Origin: Rhodoferax sp.
GTDB lineage: Bacteria; Pseudomonadota; Gammaproteobacteria; Burkholderiales; Burkholderiaceae_C
Direction: 5' to 3'
DNA: 14,965 nucleotides
Assembly: GCA_021731215.1 (NCBI GenBank)
Contig: JAKFXU010000303.1
Location: 1 to 14,965 of the forward strand
Each line of letters opens with the position of its first letter. Positions within the stretch are counted from its first letter, which is position 1. The notes beneath the pieces were generated by a model. It did not search any database. It worked only from the letters and a program-made list of their open reading frames with translations, and had not been told where the DNA came from. Positions 7,987-14,965 of the stretch are shown here, piece by piece. A program made the translations under genes and the position numbers.

Positions 7987-9522
7987 TTAAACGCCTGCCG
8001 CCGTGTGCCCGCTGCGCTTTTCGCGCATGCGCTCGGCCAACAGCGTGACCTTGCCCTCAGGGTTCTGGCTCTCCAGTCGCACCGTGAAACCCCACAGGGT
8101 GGCCACGTGCTCCAGCACCGCCTGGCTGGATGGCGCCAGCGGGCGGCGCTGCTGGGCAAAGTGACGCAGCGTCAGCGAGCGGTCGCCGCGCAGGTCCACG
8201 TTCCAGACCTGGATATTGGGTTCGCGACTGCCCAGGTTGTACTGCTCGGAAAGCTGCTGGCGCAATGTCCGGTAGCCCTTGTCATCATGAATGGCCTGGA
8301 TCTGCAACTTGTCACGCGCGTCATCGTCAAGCACCGAGAAAAAGTGAAACTCGCGCATCAACTGCGGCGACAGATACTGGGCGATGAAGCTCTCGTCCTT
8401 GAAGTTCTGCATCGCAAATTCAAACGTGTCGCGCCAGTTGGAGCCGGCAATGGCGGGAAACCACTCGCGGTCCTCGTCGCTCGGGTGTTCGCAGATGCGG
8501 CGCAGGTCGCGCCACATGGAAAAGCCCAGCGCGTAGGGGTTGATGCCGGCGTAATGCGGGCTGTTGTAGGGCGGCTGATAGACCACGTTGGTGTGCGACT
8601 GCAGGAACTCCAGCATGAAGCCGTCCGACAGGGCGCCCTCGTCATAGAGCGTATTGAGCAGGGTGTAGTGCCAAAAGCAGGCCCAGCCTTCGTTCATCAC
8701 TTGGGTTTGGCGCTGCGGGTAGAAGTATTGCCCGATCTTGCGCACAATGCGGATCACTTCGCGTTGCCAGGGTTCGAGCAAGGGTGCGTTCTTCTCGATG
8801 AAGTAAAGCAGATTCTCTTCCGGCTCGGCCGGAAAACGGGTTTCGTCCTCGGTTTGGCCCACGGCCCGCAGCGGCGGCAAAGTGCGCCAGAGGTCATTGA
8901 CCTGGGCCTGCAGATAGTCGGCGCGCTCCTGCTGGCGCAGTGTTTCCTTGCTGAGCGAGAGCCGGGGCGAACGCTTGAAGCGGTCCACGCCCAGATTGAG
9001 CAGCGCATGGCAGGCGTCAAGCACGCGCTCGACCGCACTGACACCGTGGCGCTCTTCGCATTGGGCAATGAACTGCTTGGCAAATACCAGGTAGTCCACA
9101 ATGGCGTCGGCGCTGGTCCACTGCTTGAACAGGTGGTTGCCCTTGAAGAACGAGTTGTGGCCGTAGGCGGCATGGGCGATCACCAAAGCCTGCATCGGCA
9201 GGGTGTTTTCCTCCATCAGGTAAGCGATGCAGGGGTTGGAATTGATGACTATTTCATAGGCCAGACCCATTTGTCCCCGCTTGTAGCGGTTTTCGGTGGC
9301 CAGAAAATGCTTGCCGAAGGACCAGTGGTTGTAATACACCGGCATGCCGATGGAGGCGTAGGCGTCCATCATCTGCTCGGCGCTGATCACCTCGAGTACA
9401 TGGGGGTAGCCATCGAGCTGGTAGTCAGCCGCCACGCGCGCAATCGCCTTGTCGTACTGTTCCAGGGCGGCGAAGGTCCATTCGGAACTCACGGGCAGGG
9501 CGGGGCTTGGTTTCTTCGCCAT
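7987..9522 (-). CDS. ycgB: SpoVR family protein (YcgB)
   Basis: 511 residues from ATG at 9522 (MAKKPSPALP), close to the roughly 510 residues of E. coli YcgB. The frame stays open further upstream, but that extension would overlap yeaH and looks like shadow sequence, so the internal ATG is chosen. Recognisable family segments are MPVYYNHWSFGKHF, NSNPCIAYLMEEN, HAAYGHNSFFKGNHLF, MNEGWACFWHY and GINPYALGFSMWRDLRRICE. The biochemical activity of SpoVR proteins is not settled: in Bacillus it affects spore cortex formation, and in proteobacteria it belongs with the PrkA/YeaH stress module. It starts 7 bp after yeaH, so it is surely co-transcribed. Its stop lies 17 bp from the convergent RTX gene and I see no hairpin terminator in that gap. 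The family call is very secure; the role is inferred from context. Confidence 0.96.
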   Translation of the reverse strand: MAKKPSPALPVSSEWTFAALEQYDKAIARVAADYQLDGYPHVLEVISAEQMMDAYASIGMPVYYNHWSFGKHFLATENRYKRGQMGLAYEIVINSNPCIAYLMEENTLPMQALVIAHAAYGHNSFFKGNHLFKQWTSADAIVDYLVFAKQFIAQCEERHGVSAVERVLDACHALLNLGVDRFKRSPRLSLSKETLRQQERADYLQAQVNDLWRTLPPLRAVGQTEDETRFPAEPEENLLYFIEKNAPLLEPWQREVIRIVRKIGQYFYPQRQTQVMNEGWACFWHYTLLNTLYDEGALSDGFMLEFLQSHTNVVYQPPYNSPHYAGINPYALGFSMWRDLRRICEHPSDEDREWFPAIAGSNWRDTFEFAMQNFKDESFIAQYLSPQLMREFHFFSVLDDDARDKLQIQAIHDDKGYRTLRQQLSEQYNLGSREPNIQVWNVDLRGDRSLTLRHFAQQRRPLAPSSQAVLEHVATLWGFTVRLESQNPEGKVTLLAERMREKRSGHTAAGV

Positions 9523-9529
9523 ATCGAGC

Positions 9530-10798
9530 CTAGACCTGTCGTTTGAAGAGATCGCGAAACACCGGGTAAATATCGGCCGCCGTGGCAATGCGCCGCATCG
9601 CAAAGTGAGCGCCGTGGCTGGCCTCCAGCTTGGCGTATTCCTGCCACAGGTTCTGGGGCGCCCCTTGCGTGATCTCGATGTAGGCAAAGTACTGTGTCAG
9701 CGGCAACAGCTTTTGTTCCAGCAACTCATGGCAACGCGACGAGTCATCGTCCCAGTTGTCTCCGTCCGACGCCTGGGCGCCATATATATTCCACTGACTG
9801 CTCGGATAGCGTTCAATAATGATTTTGTACATCAGTTCCAGCGCACTGGAGACCACCGTGCCGCCTGATTCACGCGAGGTGAAGAACTCGTCTTCATCGA
9901 CCTCGCTGGCGACCGTATGGTGGCGGATGAACACGACCTCGATGCGCTCGTAATTGCGGGTCAGAAAAAGATAGAGCAACATGAAAAAGCGCTTGGCAAT
10001 GTTCTTGCGCCCCTCGTCCATGGAGCCCGAGACGTCGAGCAGGCAGAACATCACCGCCTGCGTGCTGGGCTGGGGCACCCGAACGCGGGCGTTGTAGCGC
10101 AGGTCAAAGGAGTCCACGAACGGGACTTTGTCCATCCGGGCGTGCAAATGGGCAATCTGGTGGCGCAGGCGTTCGAGCGCGGGGTCATCGTCGGCCAGCT
10201 TGCTCTCCTGTTCCTCCAGTTCGGCCAGCAGCGCGCGCAACTGCGCCGCGTACGGGCCGCCCACCGCAATGCGACGCCCGGCCGCGCCCCGCATGGTGCG
10301 CGCCAGATTGATGTTGGTCGGTACGCCGCTTTGGGTATAGCCCGCGCGCACGCGCCGATACTGCTCCACATGGGCCAGATCCTGTTTGACCAGGTGGGGC
10401 AGCGCCAGCTCGTCGAAGAAGATGTCGAGAAACTCATCTTTGGTCAGGGTAAACAGGAACTCGTCGAGTCCCTCACCCTCTTTGCTGGCCGCGCCGCGCC
10501 CGGAGCCGCCGGCGCCACCCTGGGGGCGCTCCACCTGGTCGCCACTGTTGAAGCGGTCGTTGCCCGGGCGCACCGTCTCCCAGACGCCACCCGGTCCATG
10601 CTCGAACTGGGGTTCGGCGATGTCCTTGCCGGGGATGCCGATCTTCTCGCCGTTGTCGATGTCGCGAATGCCGCGCTTGTTGATCGCGTCGGCGACCGCT
10701 TTGCGAATCTGGCCCTTGAAGCGATCAATGAAGCGCCCGCGATTGACCGAGCTCTTGTGCTTGCTGTCGAACCGGCGGTCAATGATGCGCACCGTCAT
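9530..10798 (-). CDS. yeaH: YeaH/DUF444 family protein with von Willebrand A-like domain
   Basis: 422 residues, against about 427 in E. coli YeaH, which it matches along its length: IDRRF start, ERPQGGAGGSG linker, VPFVDSFDLRY, QAVMFCLLDVSGSMD and QWNIYGAQASDGDNW. The C-terminal half is a vWA-like fold with a MIDAS site: Asp255-x-Ser-x-Ser, Thr314 in SGGT and Asp345 in ASDGD, expected to bind Mg2+. Residues 1-110 are basic and glycine-rich. It lies 33 bp after prkA and 7 bp before spoVR, in the conserved order. In enterobacteria yeaG and yeaH act together in nitrogen-starvation and stationary-phase adaptation, so a joint complex is plausible, but the molecular function is unknown. The start is supported by GGGAG 6 nt upstream. 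Confidence 0.96.
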   Translation of the reverse strand: MTVRIIDRRFDSKHKSSVNRGRFIDRFKGQIRKAVADAINKRGIRDIDNGEKIGIPGKDIAEPQFEHGPGGVWETVRPGNDRFNSGDQVERPQGGAGGSGRGAASKEGEGLDEFLFTLTKDEFLDIFFDELALPHLVKQDLAHVEQYRRVRAGYTQSGVPTNINLARTMRGAAGRRIAVGGPYAAQLRALLAELEEQESKLADDDPALERLRHQIAHLHARMDKVPFVDSFDLRYNARVRVPQPSTQAVMFCLLDVSGSMDEGRKNIAKRFFMLLYLFLTRNYERIEVVFIRHHTVASEVDEDEFFTSRESGGTVVSSALELMYKIIIERYPSSQWNIYGAQASDGDNWDDDSSRCHELLEQKLLPLTQYFAYIEITQGAPQNLWQEYAKLEASHGAHFAMRRIATAADIYPVFRDLFKRQV

Positions 10799-10804
10799 GG
10801 GCTG

Positions 10805-10809
10805 CTCCC
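10805..10809 (-). promoter_or_regulatory. Shine-Dalgarno site of yeaH
   Basis: On the minus strand GGGAG lies 6 nt before the ATG at 10798, within the 33-bp prkA-yeaH gap. Confidence 0.6.
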
Positions 10810-10831
10810 GTTCAGTCCATCGGGCCTGGTC

Positions 10832-12754
10832 CTACGCTGATTTACGTACCCGCAGGTACCACTCGCACAGCAGGCGAACCTGTTTCTCGGTGTAGCCTTT
10901 GCTGATCATGCGGTTGACGAAATCCTTGTGTTTTTTCTGTTCGTCGCCGCTGGCCTTGGTGTTGAACGAAATCACCGGCAGCAGTTCTTCGGTGTTGGAG
11001 AACATCTTCTTCTCGATCACGACGCGCAACTTTTCGTAGGAGGTCCAGGCCGGGCTCTGGCCGTCATGGGTGGCCCGCGCCCGCAACACGAAGTTGACCA
11101 CTTCATTGCGAAAGTCCTTGGGGTTGGAGATGCCGGCCGGCTTTTCGATCTTCTCCAGTTCGCTGTTGAGCGCGCCGCGGTCCAGGATTTCGCCGGTGTT
11201 GGTGTCGCGAAATTCCTGATCCTGAATCCAGAAATCGGCATAGGTGACGTAACGGTCGAAAATGTTTTGACCGTATTCCGAGTAGCTCTCCAGGTAGGCG
11301 GTCTGGATTTCCTTGCCAATGAACTCGGCATAACGCGGCGACAGGTACTCCTTGAGGTAGCGCATGTAACGCTCGGCGACCTCGGACGGGAACTGCTCCT
11401 GTTCGATCTGCTGCTCCAGCACATACATCAGGTGCACCGGGTTGGCCGCCACCTCACGGTGGTCGAAATTGAACACGCGCGACAGAATCTTGAAGGCAAA
11501 GCGGGTTGACAGGCCCGTCATGCCCTCATCCACACCGGCGAAATCGCGGTACTCCTGGTAGCTCTTGGCCTTGGGGTCGGTGTCCTTGAGGTTTTCACCG
11601 TCATAGACCCGCATCTTGGAGAAGATGCTGGAATTTTCCGGTTCCTTCAGGCGTGACAGCACGGCAAACTGCGCCATCATCTTGAGGGTATCCGGGGCGC
11701 AGGGCGCCTTGAGCAGCGAGGAATTGGCCAGCAGTTTTTCGTAGATGTGAATCTCGTCGGACACCCGCAGCGAGTAGGGCACTTTGACGATGTAGATGCG
11801 GTCCAGAAAGGCTTCGTTGTTGCGGTTGTTCTTGAAGGTCAGCCATTCCGCCTCATTGGAGTGGGCCAGCACCATGCCGTCAAACGGGATGGCGCCAAAG
11901 CCTTCGGTGCCCTTGTAGTTGCCCTCCTGGGTGGCGGTCAGCAGCGGGTGCAGCACCTTGATCGGCGCCTTGAACATTTCCACAAATTCCAGCACGCCGC
12001 GATTGGCCAGACACAGGCCGCCGGAGTAGGAGTAGGCATCCGGGTCGCTTTGGGAATAGGTCTCCAACTTGCGGATATCGATCTTGCCCACCAGCGATGA
12101 GATGTCCTGGTTGTTTTCATCGCCTGGTTCGGTCTTGGAGACGGCGATTTGCGACAGCACCGAGGGCCGCAGCTTGACGACGCGAAAACGCGTGATGTCG
12201 CCGCCGAATTCGTGCAGGCGCTTGACCGCCCACGGGCTCATGATGGTGCCCAGGTAGCGCCGCGCGATGCCGAAGTCGTCCTCCAGCAGTTGCGCGTCTT
12301 CGGTCGGATTGAACAGGCCCAGCGGCGACTCGTGCACCGGCGAGCCCTTGATGGCGTAGATCGGCACGATTTCGATCAGCGCCTTGAGCTTTTCGGCCAG
12401 CGAGGACTTGCCGCCGCCGACCGGGCCCAGCAGGTACAGAATCTGCTTCTTTTCCTCCAGGCCCTGCGCCGCATGGCGGAAATAGGAGACGATCTGCTCG
12501 ATCACTTCCTCCATGCCGTAGAGGTCGCGAAAGGCGGGGTAGCGCCTGAGCATTTTGTTGGCAAAGATGCGCGACAGCCGGGCGTCGCTGCGGGTGTCTA
12601 CCAGTTCCGGCTCGCCAATGGCCATCAGGATTCGTTCGGCCACGCTGGCATAGGCGGCCGGGTCACGCTTGCACAGTTCCAGATAGTCCTGGATCGACAT
12701 TTCCTCTTCCTGCGCGGCCTTGAACCGCCCTTGATAACGCGCGAAGACATTCAT
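10832..12754 (-). CDS. prkA: PrkA/YeaG AAA+ family protein (annotated serine protein kinase)
   Basis: 640 residues, close to the 644 of E. coli YeaG. An AAA+ module occupies about the first two thirds, with Walker A GPVGGGKSS at residues 110-118 (Lys116). Other family segments include SPLGLFNPTED, SYSGGLCLANRGVLEFVEMFKA, AHSNEAEW, NEAFLDRIYIVKVPY and TGLSTRFAFKILSRVFN. The C-terminal PrkA domain follows and ends in a basic tail. The family was named for kinase activity; work on Bacillus PrkA argues instead for an AAA+ protease-like function, so the mechanism is open. It is the first gene of prkA-yeaH-spoVR, typically induced by general stress, stationary phase or nitrogen limitation under sigma S in enterobacteria. 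AAGGAG 7 nt before the ATG fixes the start. Confidence 0.97.
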   Translation of the reverse strand: MNVFARYQGRFKAAQEEEMSIQDYLELCKRDPAAYASVAERILMAIGEPELVDTRSDARLSRIFANKMLRRYPAFRDLYGMEEVIEQIVSYFRHAAQGLEEKKQILYLLGPVGGGKSSLAEKLKALIEIVPIYAIKGSPVHESPLGLFNPTEDAQLLEDDFGIARRYLGTIMSPWAVKRLHEFGGDITRFRVVKLRPSVLSQIAVSKTEPGDENNQDISSLVGKIDIRKLETYSQSDPDAYSYSGGLCLANRGVLEFVEMFKAPIKVLHPLLTATQEGNYKGTEGFGAIPFDGMVLAHSNEAEWLTFKNNRNNEAFLDRIYIVKVPYSLRVSDEIHIYEKLLANSSLLKAPCAPDTLKMMAQFAVLSRLKEPENSSIFSKMRVYDGENLKDTDPKAKSYQEYRDFAGVDEGMTGLSTRFAFKILSRVFNFDHREVAANPVHLMYVLEQQIEQEQFPSEVAERYMRYLKEYLSPRYAEFIGKEIQTAYLESYSEYGQNIFDRYVTYADFWIQDQEFRDTNTGEILDRGALNSELEKIEKPAGISNPKDFRNEVVNFVLRARATHDGQSPAWTSYEKLRVVIEKKMFSNTEELLPVISFNTKASGDEQKKHKDFVNRMISKGYTEKQVRLLCEWYLRVRKSA

Positions 12755-12761
12755 GGCGACT

Positions 12762-12767
12762 CTCCTT
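12762..12767 (-). promoter_or_regulatory. Shine-Dalgarno site of prkA
   Basis: On the minus strand AAGGAG sits 7 nt before the ATG at 12754, the strongest ribosome site in the window. Confidence 0.75.
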
Positions 12768-12822
12768 TGATGCGGTGCCTCTCACTTTGGGGTGAAACGC
12801 TTTTTCTCAAACCATGCGATAA

Positions 12823-12828
12823 ATAATA
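12823..12828 (-). promoter_or_regulatory. Candidate -10 element of the prkA-yeaH-spoVR operon
   Basis: The minus strand reads AACTATTATTTATC here. TATTAT preceded by C resembles the sigma-S/sigma-70 extended -10 (CTATACT-like). No good -35 is found 16-18 bp upstream (TGCACC), which sigma-S promoters tolerate. A transcript starting about 7 nt downstream would have a leader of roughly 60 nt. The surrounding AT-rich tract is the only one in this intergenic region. I found no clear sigma-54 -24/-12 site. Confidence 0.35.
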
Positions 12829-12866
12829 GTTCATTCAGGAATTCGGTGCAGGAAAATTCAAGGTCG

Positions 12867-12894
12867 AAAAAAAACCCCGGTGACGGGGCTTTTT
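12867..12894 (-). terminator. Intrinsic terminator, possibly bidirectional, after the serB/thioredoxin-fold unit
   Basis: CCCCG (12875-12879), loop GTGA, CGGGG (12884-12888). On the minus strand the stem is followed by eight T (complement of 12867-12874); on the plus strand by C and five T. On the minus strand it lies about 130 bp after the thioredoxin-fold gene's stop and shields the prkA promoter from read-through. No plus-strand gene needs it. Confidence 0.8.
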
Positions 12895-12945
12895 ACAGGG
12901 CCTGGCCCGGCTGGCGCAGGCGGCAGCGGCGGCGCCTCGGGGTAC

Positions 12946-12961
12946 AACTGCAGTAGCAGTT
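12946..12961. other. Small perfect inverted repeat in the prkA-thioredoxin intergenic region
   Basis: AACTGC-AGTA-GCAGTT, six-base arms with a four-base loop and no T-run. It could be an operator-like palindrome or a stabilising 3' hairpin of the minus-strand transcript, or chance. The rest of 12895-13024 is GC-rich and shows no credible gene. Confidence 0.3.
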
Positions 12962-13024
12962 CGCATAGTACCTGCGCCCTTCATGTCGCGCGGCCGCAGC
13001 GCGCATCATCGCGCCCATGGCCGG

Positions 13025-13600
13025 TCAGGGCTGATGCCAGAATTGCACCCACCATAGTCGCAGCCGCATGCCCAGTTCGCTGGTGTAGCCAACCTCGGCA
13101 AAGCGGATGCGGCCCTGGGCATCCACCACCACAAAGGCGGGGACCGACGACAGGCCGTAGCGGCGTGCAATTTGTCCATCGGCATCGATCGCCGTGAGCC
13201 AGTCCAGCCCGCGCTTTTGGAGCACCGCTTGCACCCGCGCTGCATCGCCTGATTGCATCGCCACGCCCAACAGCGGCCAGTCGCGTTGCACGCGGCTGAT
13301 GTTGTGCTCTTCGGCCCGGCAGATCGGGCACCAGTCAGCCCAGAAGTGCAGGGCCACCGCCTGACCGGGGTGGAACTGGCGCCAGGCGTCAAAATCCACC
13401 AGGCCACTGGCGTTGCGCAGATCGGCGGCGGGGGCGCTGAAGACCGGCGCCAGGCCACTGGGAACGTCGCGCGTTTGCCAGCTTTGGACGGCGGTTACCA
13501 GCAACACCAGCAGCAGCAGGGTCAGTGCGTGCGACTTCCAGTTCTGGCGCAAGGAAGCCAGCCAGCGTCCGGGCCAACTGCGACTTTGCGGTATTGGCAT
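13025..13600 (-). CDS. Membrane-anchored thioredoxin-fold protein, TlpA/ScsD-like
   Basis: 191 residues from ATG at 13600. A TTG three codons upstream (13609) is an equally open start; neither has a clear Shine-Dalgarno site. One N-terminal membrane segment (about residues 25-41, ALTLLLLVLLVTAVQSW) after a basic stretch predicts an anchor with the thioredoxin domain in the periplasm. The active site is WCPIC (Cys91 and Cys94), followed by the cis-Pro loop SVPAF (about residues 152-156) and VVDAQGRI. WCPxC with this short layout is typical of the ScsD-like disulfide oxidoreductases linked to copper tolerance, but no scs partner genes are present here, so a general TlpA-type reductase is the safer call. 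It starts 19 bp after serB and is probably co-transcribed with it, without an obvious functional link. Confidence 0.88.
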   Translation of the reverse strand: MPIPQSRSWPGRWLASLRQNWKSHALTLLLLVLLVTAVQSWQTRDVPSGLAPVFSAPAADLRNASGLVDFDAWRQFHPGQAVALHFWADWCPICRAEEHNISRVQRDWPLLGVAMQSGDAARVQAVLQKRGLDWLTAIDADGQIARRYGLSSVPAFVVVDAQGRIRFAEVGYTSELGMRLRLWWVQFWHQP

Positions 13601-13619
13601 GTTGGCCAAGTCAGTTCGG

Positions 13620-14330
13620 TTATTTCAGCGCTTCGAGCAGCCGATCAAGCCCGCCGCTGTTGATCGCCACCATCGCCTGCTCGCGCACTTTGGGCTTGGC
13701 GTGGTAGGCCACCGACAGGCCGGCTTGCGCCATCATGGGCAGGTCGTTGGCACCGTCGCCCATGGCGATGGCCTGCTGGGGCGCGATGCCCAGCTCGGCG
13801 CAGGTTTGCAGCAGCATCCGGCGCTTCTCGGCACCGTCACAGATGTCGCCCCAGGGCTGGTCCACCATGCGCCCGGTCAGCACGCCGCCCTGTTCTTCGA
13901 GCACGTTGGCGCGGGTGAAGTCGATGCTCAGCCGGTCGCGAATGCGGTCGGCGAAATAGGTGAATCCGCCCGACACCAGCAGCACTTTCAGGCCGGCCTG
14001 TTTGCAGGCGGCAATCAGCTCCGCCGCGCCCGGGTTGAGTTGCAGGCGCTGGCGGTAGACCTGCTCGATGGCGGCCATGCTCACGCCTTTGAGCAAAGCC
14101 ACGCGCTGGCGCAGGCTTTGCTTGTAGTCGGCAATCTCACCGCGCATGGCGGCCTCGGTGATGGCCGCTACCTCGGCCTTGCGGCCCGCCGCGTCCGCGA
14201 TTTCGTCGACACACTCGATGTTGATGAGGGTGGAGTCCATGTCGAAGGCGATCAGCTTGAAACTTGATAGCTGCAGCGGCGGGGTGAAGCCTTGAATGAC
14301 CAGGCCGGGGGAGATTTCAGTGGTTTGCAT
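13620..14330 (-). CDS. serB: Phosphoserine phosphatase
   Basis: 236 residues of the HAD superfamily. Motif I DMDSTL has nucleophile Asp30 and general acid Asp32, followed by INIECVDEIADAAG, the SerB cap signature. Motif II is Ser120 in LLVSGGFTYFA. The motif III lysine is probably Lys169 (DGAEKRRML), and motif IV is GDGANDLPM (Asp192, Asp196). It hydrolyses O-phosphoserine to serine in the last step of serine synthesis, in the cytoplasm. It lacks the N-terminal ACT-like region of the longer enterobacterial SerB (about 322 residues), as is common for shorter betaproteobacterial forms. The ATG at 14330 has no strong Shine-Dalgarno site. It lies 84 bp after vapC and precedes the thioredoxin-fold gene by 19 bp. 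Confidence 0.97.
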   Translation of the reverse strand: MQTTEISPGLVIQGFTPPLQLSSFKLIAFDMDSTLINIECVDEIADAAGRKAEVAAITEAAMRGEIADYKQSLRQRVALLKGVSMAAIEQVYRQRLQLNPGAAELIAACKQAGLKVLLVSGGFTYFADRIRDRLSIDFTRANVLEEQGGVLTGRMVDQPWGDICDGAEKRRMLLQTCAELGIAPQQAIAMGDGANDLPMMAQAGLSVAYHAKPKVREQAMVAINSGGLDRLLEALK

Positions 14331-14355
14331 GGGAGTAGAACGGTTAACGCGATAC

Positions 14356-14377
14356 GGGCCCGGCGCTGGCCGGGTCC
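14356..14377. other. Nine-base-pair GC-rich hairpin between vapC and serB
   Basis: GGGCCCGGC, loop GCTG, GCCGGGTCC: nine pairs including one G-U. Neither strand has a T-run after it, so it is a weak candidate for a terminator of vapBC. It could instead be a structured leader of serB. The rest of 14331-14414 shows only a poor -35/-10 pair. Confidence 0.4.
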
Positions 14378-14414
14378 AATGTTCTGTGAACAGATTGTGC
14401 AGTTGCGCAGACGC

Positions 14415-14864
14415 TCATGTGGCTTCGTTTGCCAGCCAGTTTTCCACCCGCAAGCCCGGCACGCGGCGGAATTCTGCCTCGTTGTCGGTCACCAGGGTGC
14501 AATCAAGCGCCAGGGCGTGGGCCGCAATCAAGGTGTCGTTGGGGCCGATGGGGGTGCCGACTTTCTCCAAGTGAGCGCGGACGGTAGCGTAGTGGCTGCT
14601 AACCACAAGATCAAGGGGCATGATTTCAACAACCTGCAGCAAATCGGCGTAGGCCTGCTTTAACAATTTGGACTGTTTGCGTTGCAGTCCAAAGCTGATC
14701 TCGCAATCCACAACCAGGCTCACACATAGCTTGAGGTCAGGCATTGATGCCATGAGCTGCTGAAGTCGATGATTGGACTGGCCTCGGGGGTTGCGCATCA
14801 GGTCTGAAATGATGTTGGTGTCCAACATCAATAGCGATGTCTGTGCTGACAGATGCACGGTCAT
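14415..14864 (-). CDS. vapC: PIN-domain ribonuclease toxin, VapC family
   Basis: 149 residues spanning one PIN domain. The four acidic positions expected to bind Mg2+ are visible: Asp15 in LDTNIISDLMR, Glu55 in DCEISFGL, Asp110 in GPNDTLIAAHA and Asp127 in LVTDNEAEF. The C-terminus (FRRVPGLRVENWL) is the usual VapC ending. VapC toxins cleave tRNA or rRNA when freed from their antitoxin; the target here is unknown. The ATG overlaps the stop of the upstream antitoxin gene (ATGA), which fixes the start about 12 residues before the usual LDTN and implies translational coupling. All catalytic residues are intact, so the toxin looks functional. Confidence 0.93.
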   Translation of the reverse strand: MTVHLSAQTSLLMLDTNIISDLMRNPRGQSNHRLQQLMASMPDLKLCVSLVVDCEISFGLQRKQSKLLKQAYADLLQVVEIMPLDLVVSSHYATVRAHLEKVGTPIGPNDTLIAAHALALDCTLVTDNEAEFRRVPGLRVENWLANEAT

Positions 14865-14965
14865 AGGTCAATATCGTCCAGCGGCAACAAGCCCTCATCG
14901 ACATCAGGAAACTCTTCGGCGATCGGCTCCATGGTGGCTAAAATGGCCAACAACGCGGCTGCGCT
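14861..14965 (-). CDS. vapB: C-terminal end of the cognate VapB-type antitoxin (start outside window)
   Basis: An open frame runs from the window edge to a TGA at 14863-14861 that overlaps the vapC start by 4 bp. The 34 visible residues end MEPIAEEFPDVDEGLLPLDD-IDL: strongly acidic and without a DNA-binding motif. This fits the tail that VapB-type antitoxins thread into the PIN active site. The N-terminal DNA-binding domain lies beyond the window, so the antitoxin fold class (AbrB, Phd or other) cannot be told. It is too short for a standard ORF listing. Confidence 0.75.
   Translation of the reverse strand, partial: SAAALLAILATMEPIAEEFPDVDEGLLPLDDIDL

Noticed and set aside
7960..9546. Long plus-strand open frame (528 codons) opposite spoVR
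   Set aside because: It is the antisense shadow of the well-conserved SpoVR frame in GC-rich DNA. The translation has no domain-like pattern and it overlaps the end of the RTX gene.
9523..9687. 55-codon upstream extension of spoVR
   Set aside because: It would run back into yeaH, and its Arg/Thr/Pro-rich sequence does not resemble SpoVR. The family N-terminus begins at ATG 9522.
9917..10840. Plus-strand open frame opposite yeaH
   Set aside because: Antisense of a clear DUF444 gene; composition-driven (Ala, Val and Arg rich), with no recognisable motif.
12149..12826. Plus-strand open frame opposite the start of prkA
   Set aside because: Covers the prkA 5' half and its promoter region on the other strand; reads as low-complexity shadow.
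12895..13024. Possible small gene in the intergenic region before prkA
   Set aside because: Open frames here extend from shadows of the thioredoxin-fold gene and have neither a ribosome site nor a plausible protein.
13413..14267. Plus-strand open frame opposite serB and the thioredoxin-fold gene
   Set aside because: Spans two well-supported minus-strand genes and has no family-like features.

Overview
The window is GC-rich, tightly packed bacterial DNA. The gene set (SpoVR/YeaH/PrkA cluster, SerB without an N-terminal regulatory domain, large RTX proteins) and the base composition suggest a betaproteobacterium, probably order Burkholderiales and perhaps Comamonadaceae. That placement is an inference from gene content and protein style, because the window has no rRNA or other taxonomic marker.

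Left half (1-7969, + strand): an RTX lipase locus. It opens inside a truncated gene (1-965) whose visible part is the linker and Ca2+-binding glycine-rich repeats of an RTX protein. Overlapping it by 4 bp (ATGA) is a small AT-rich gene for a probable lipoprotein (962-1642). A 2092-residue protein follows (1691-7969). It has an N-terminal class-3-lipase-like domain (GHSLGG), a linker identical in part to the upstream gene, several RTX blocks alternating with haemolysin-type Ca-binding-related modules, an unrecognised C-terminal domain and a terminal segment that looks like a type I secretion signal. The two RTX genes are paralogs: they share a perfect 127-bp repeat, and the shorter one matches the longer as if a 398-codon in-frame block were missing.

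Middle (7987-12754, - strand): the conserved stress cluster prkA (yeaG), yeaH (DUF444) and spoVR (ycgB), transcribed in that order with gaps of 33 and 7 bp. A good Shine-Dalgarno site and a possible sigma-S-like -10 element precede prkA. spoVR converges on the RTX gene with only 17 bp between stop codons.

Right end (13025-14965, - strand): a partial vapB-like antitoxin and vapC PIN toxin (4-bp overlap), then serB (phosphoserine phosphatase), then a membrane-anchored thioredoxin-fold protein of the TlpA/ScsD type. A hairpin terminator at about 12875-12894 closes this unit ahead of the prkA promoter region.

The most interesting part is the RTX lipase/lipoprotein locus, which may be a secreted phospholipase with a periplasmic partner or immunity protein. 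The rest is recognisable core or stress-related genome. No tRNA, rRNA, CRISPR array or insertion sequence was seen.
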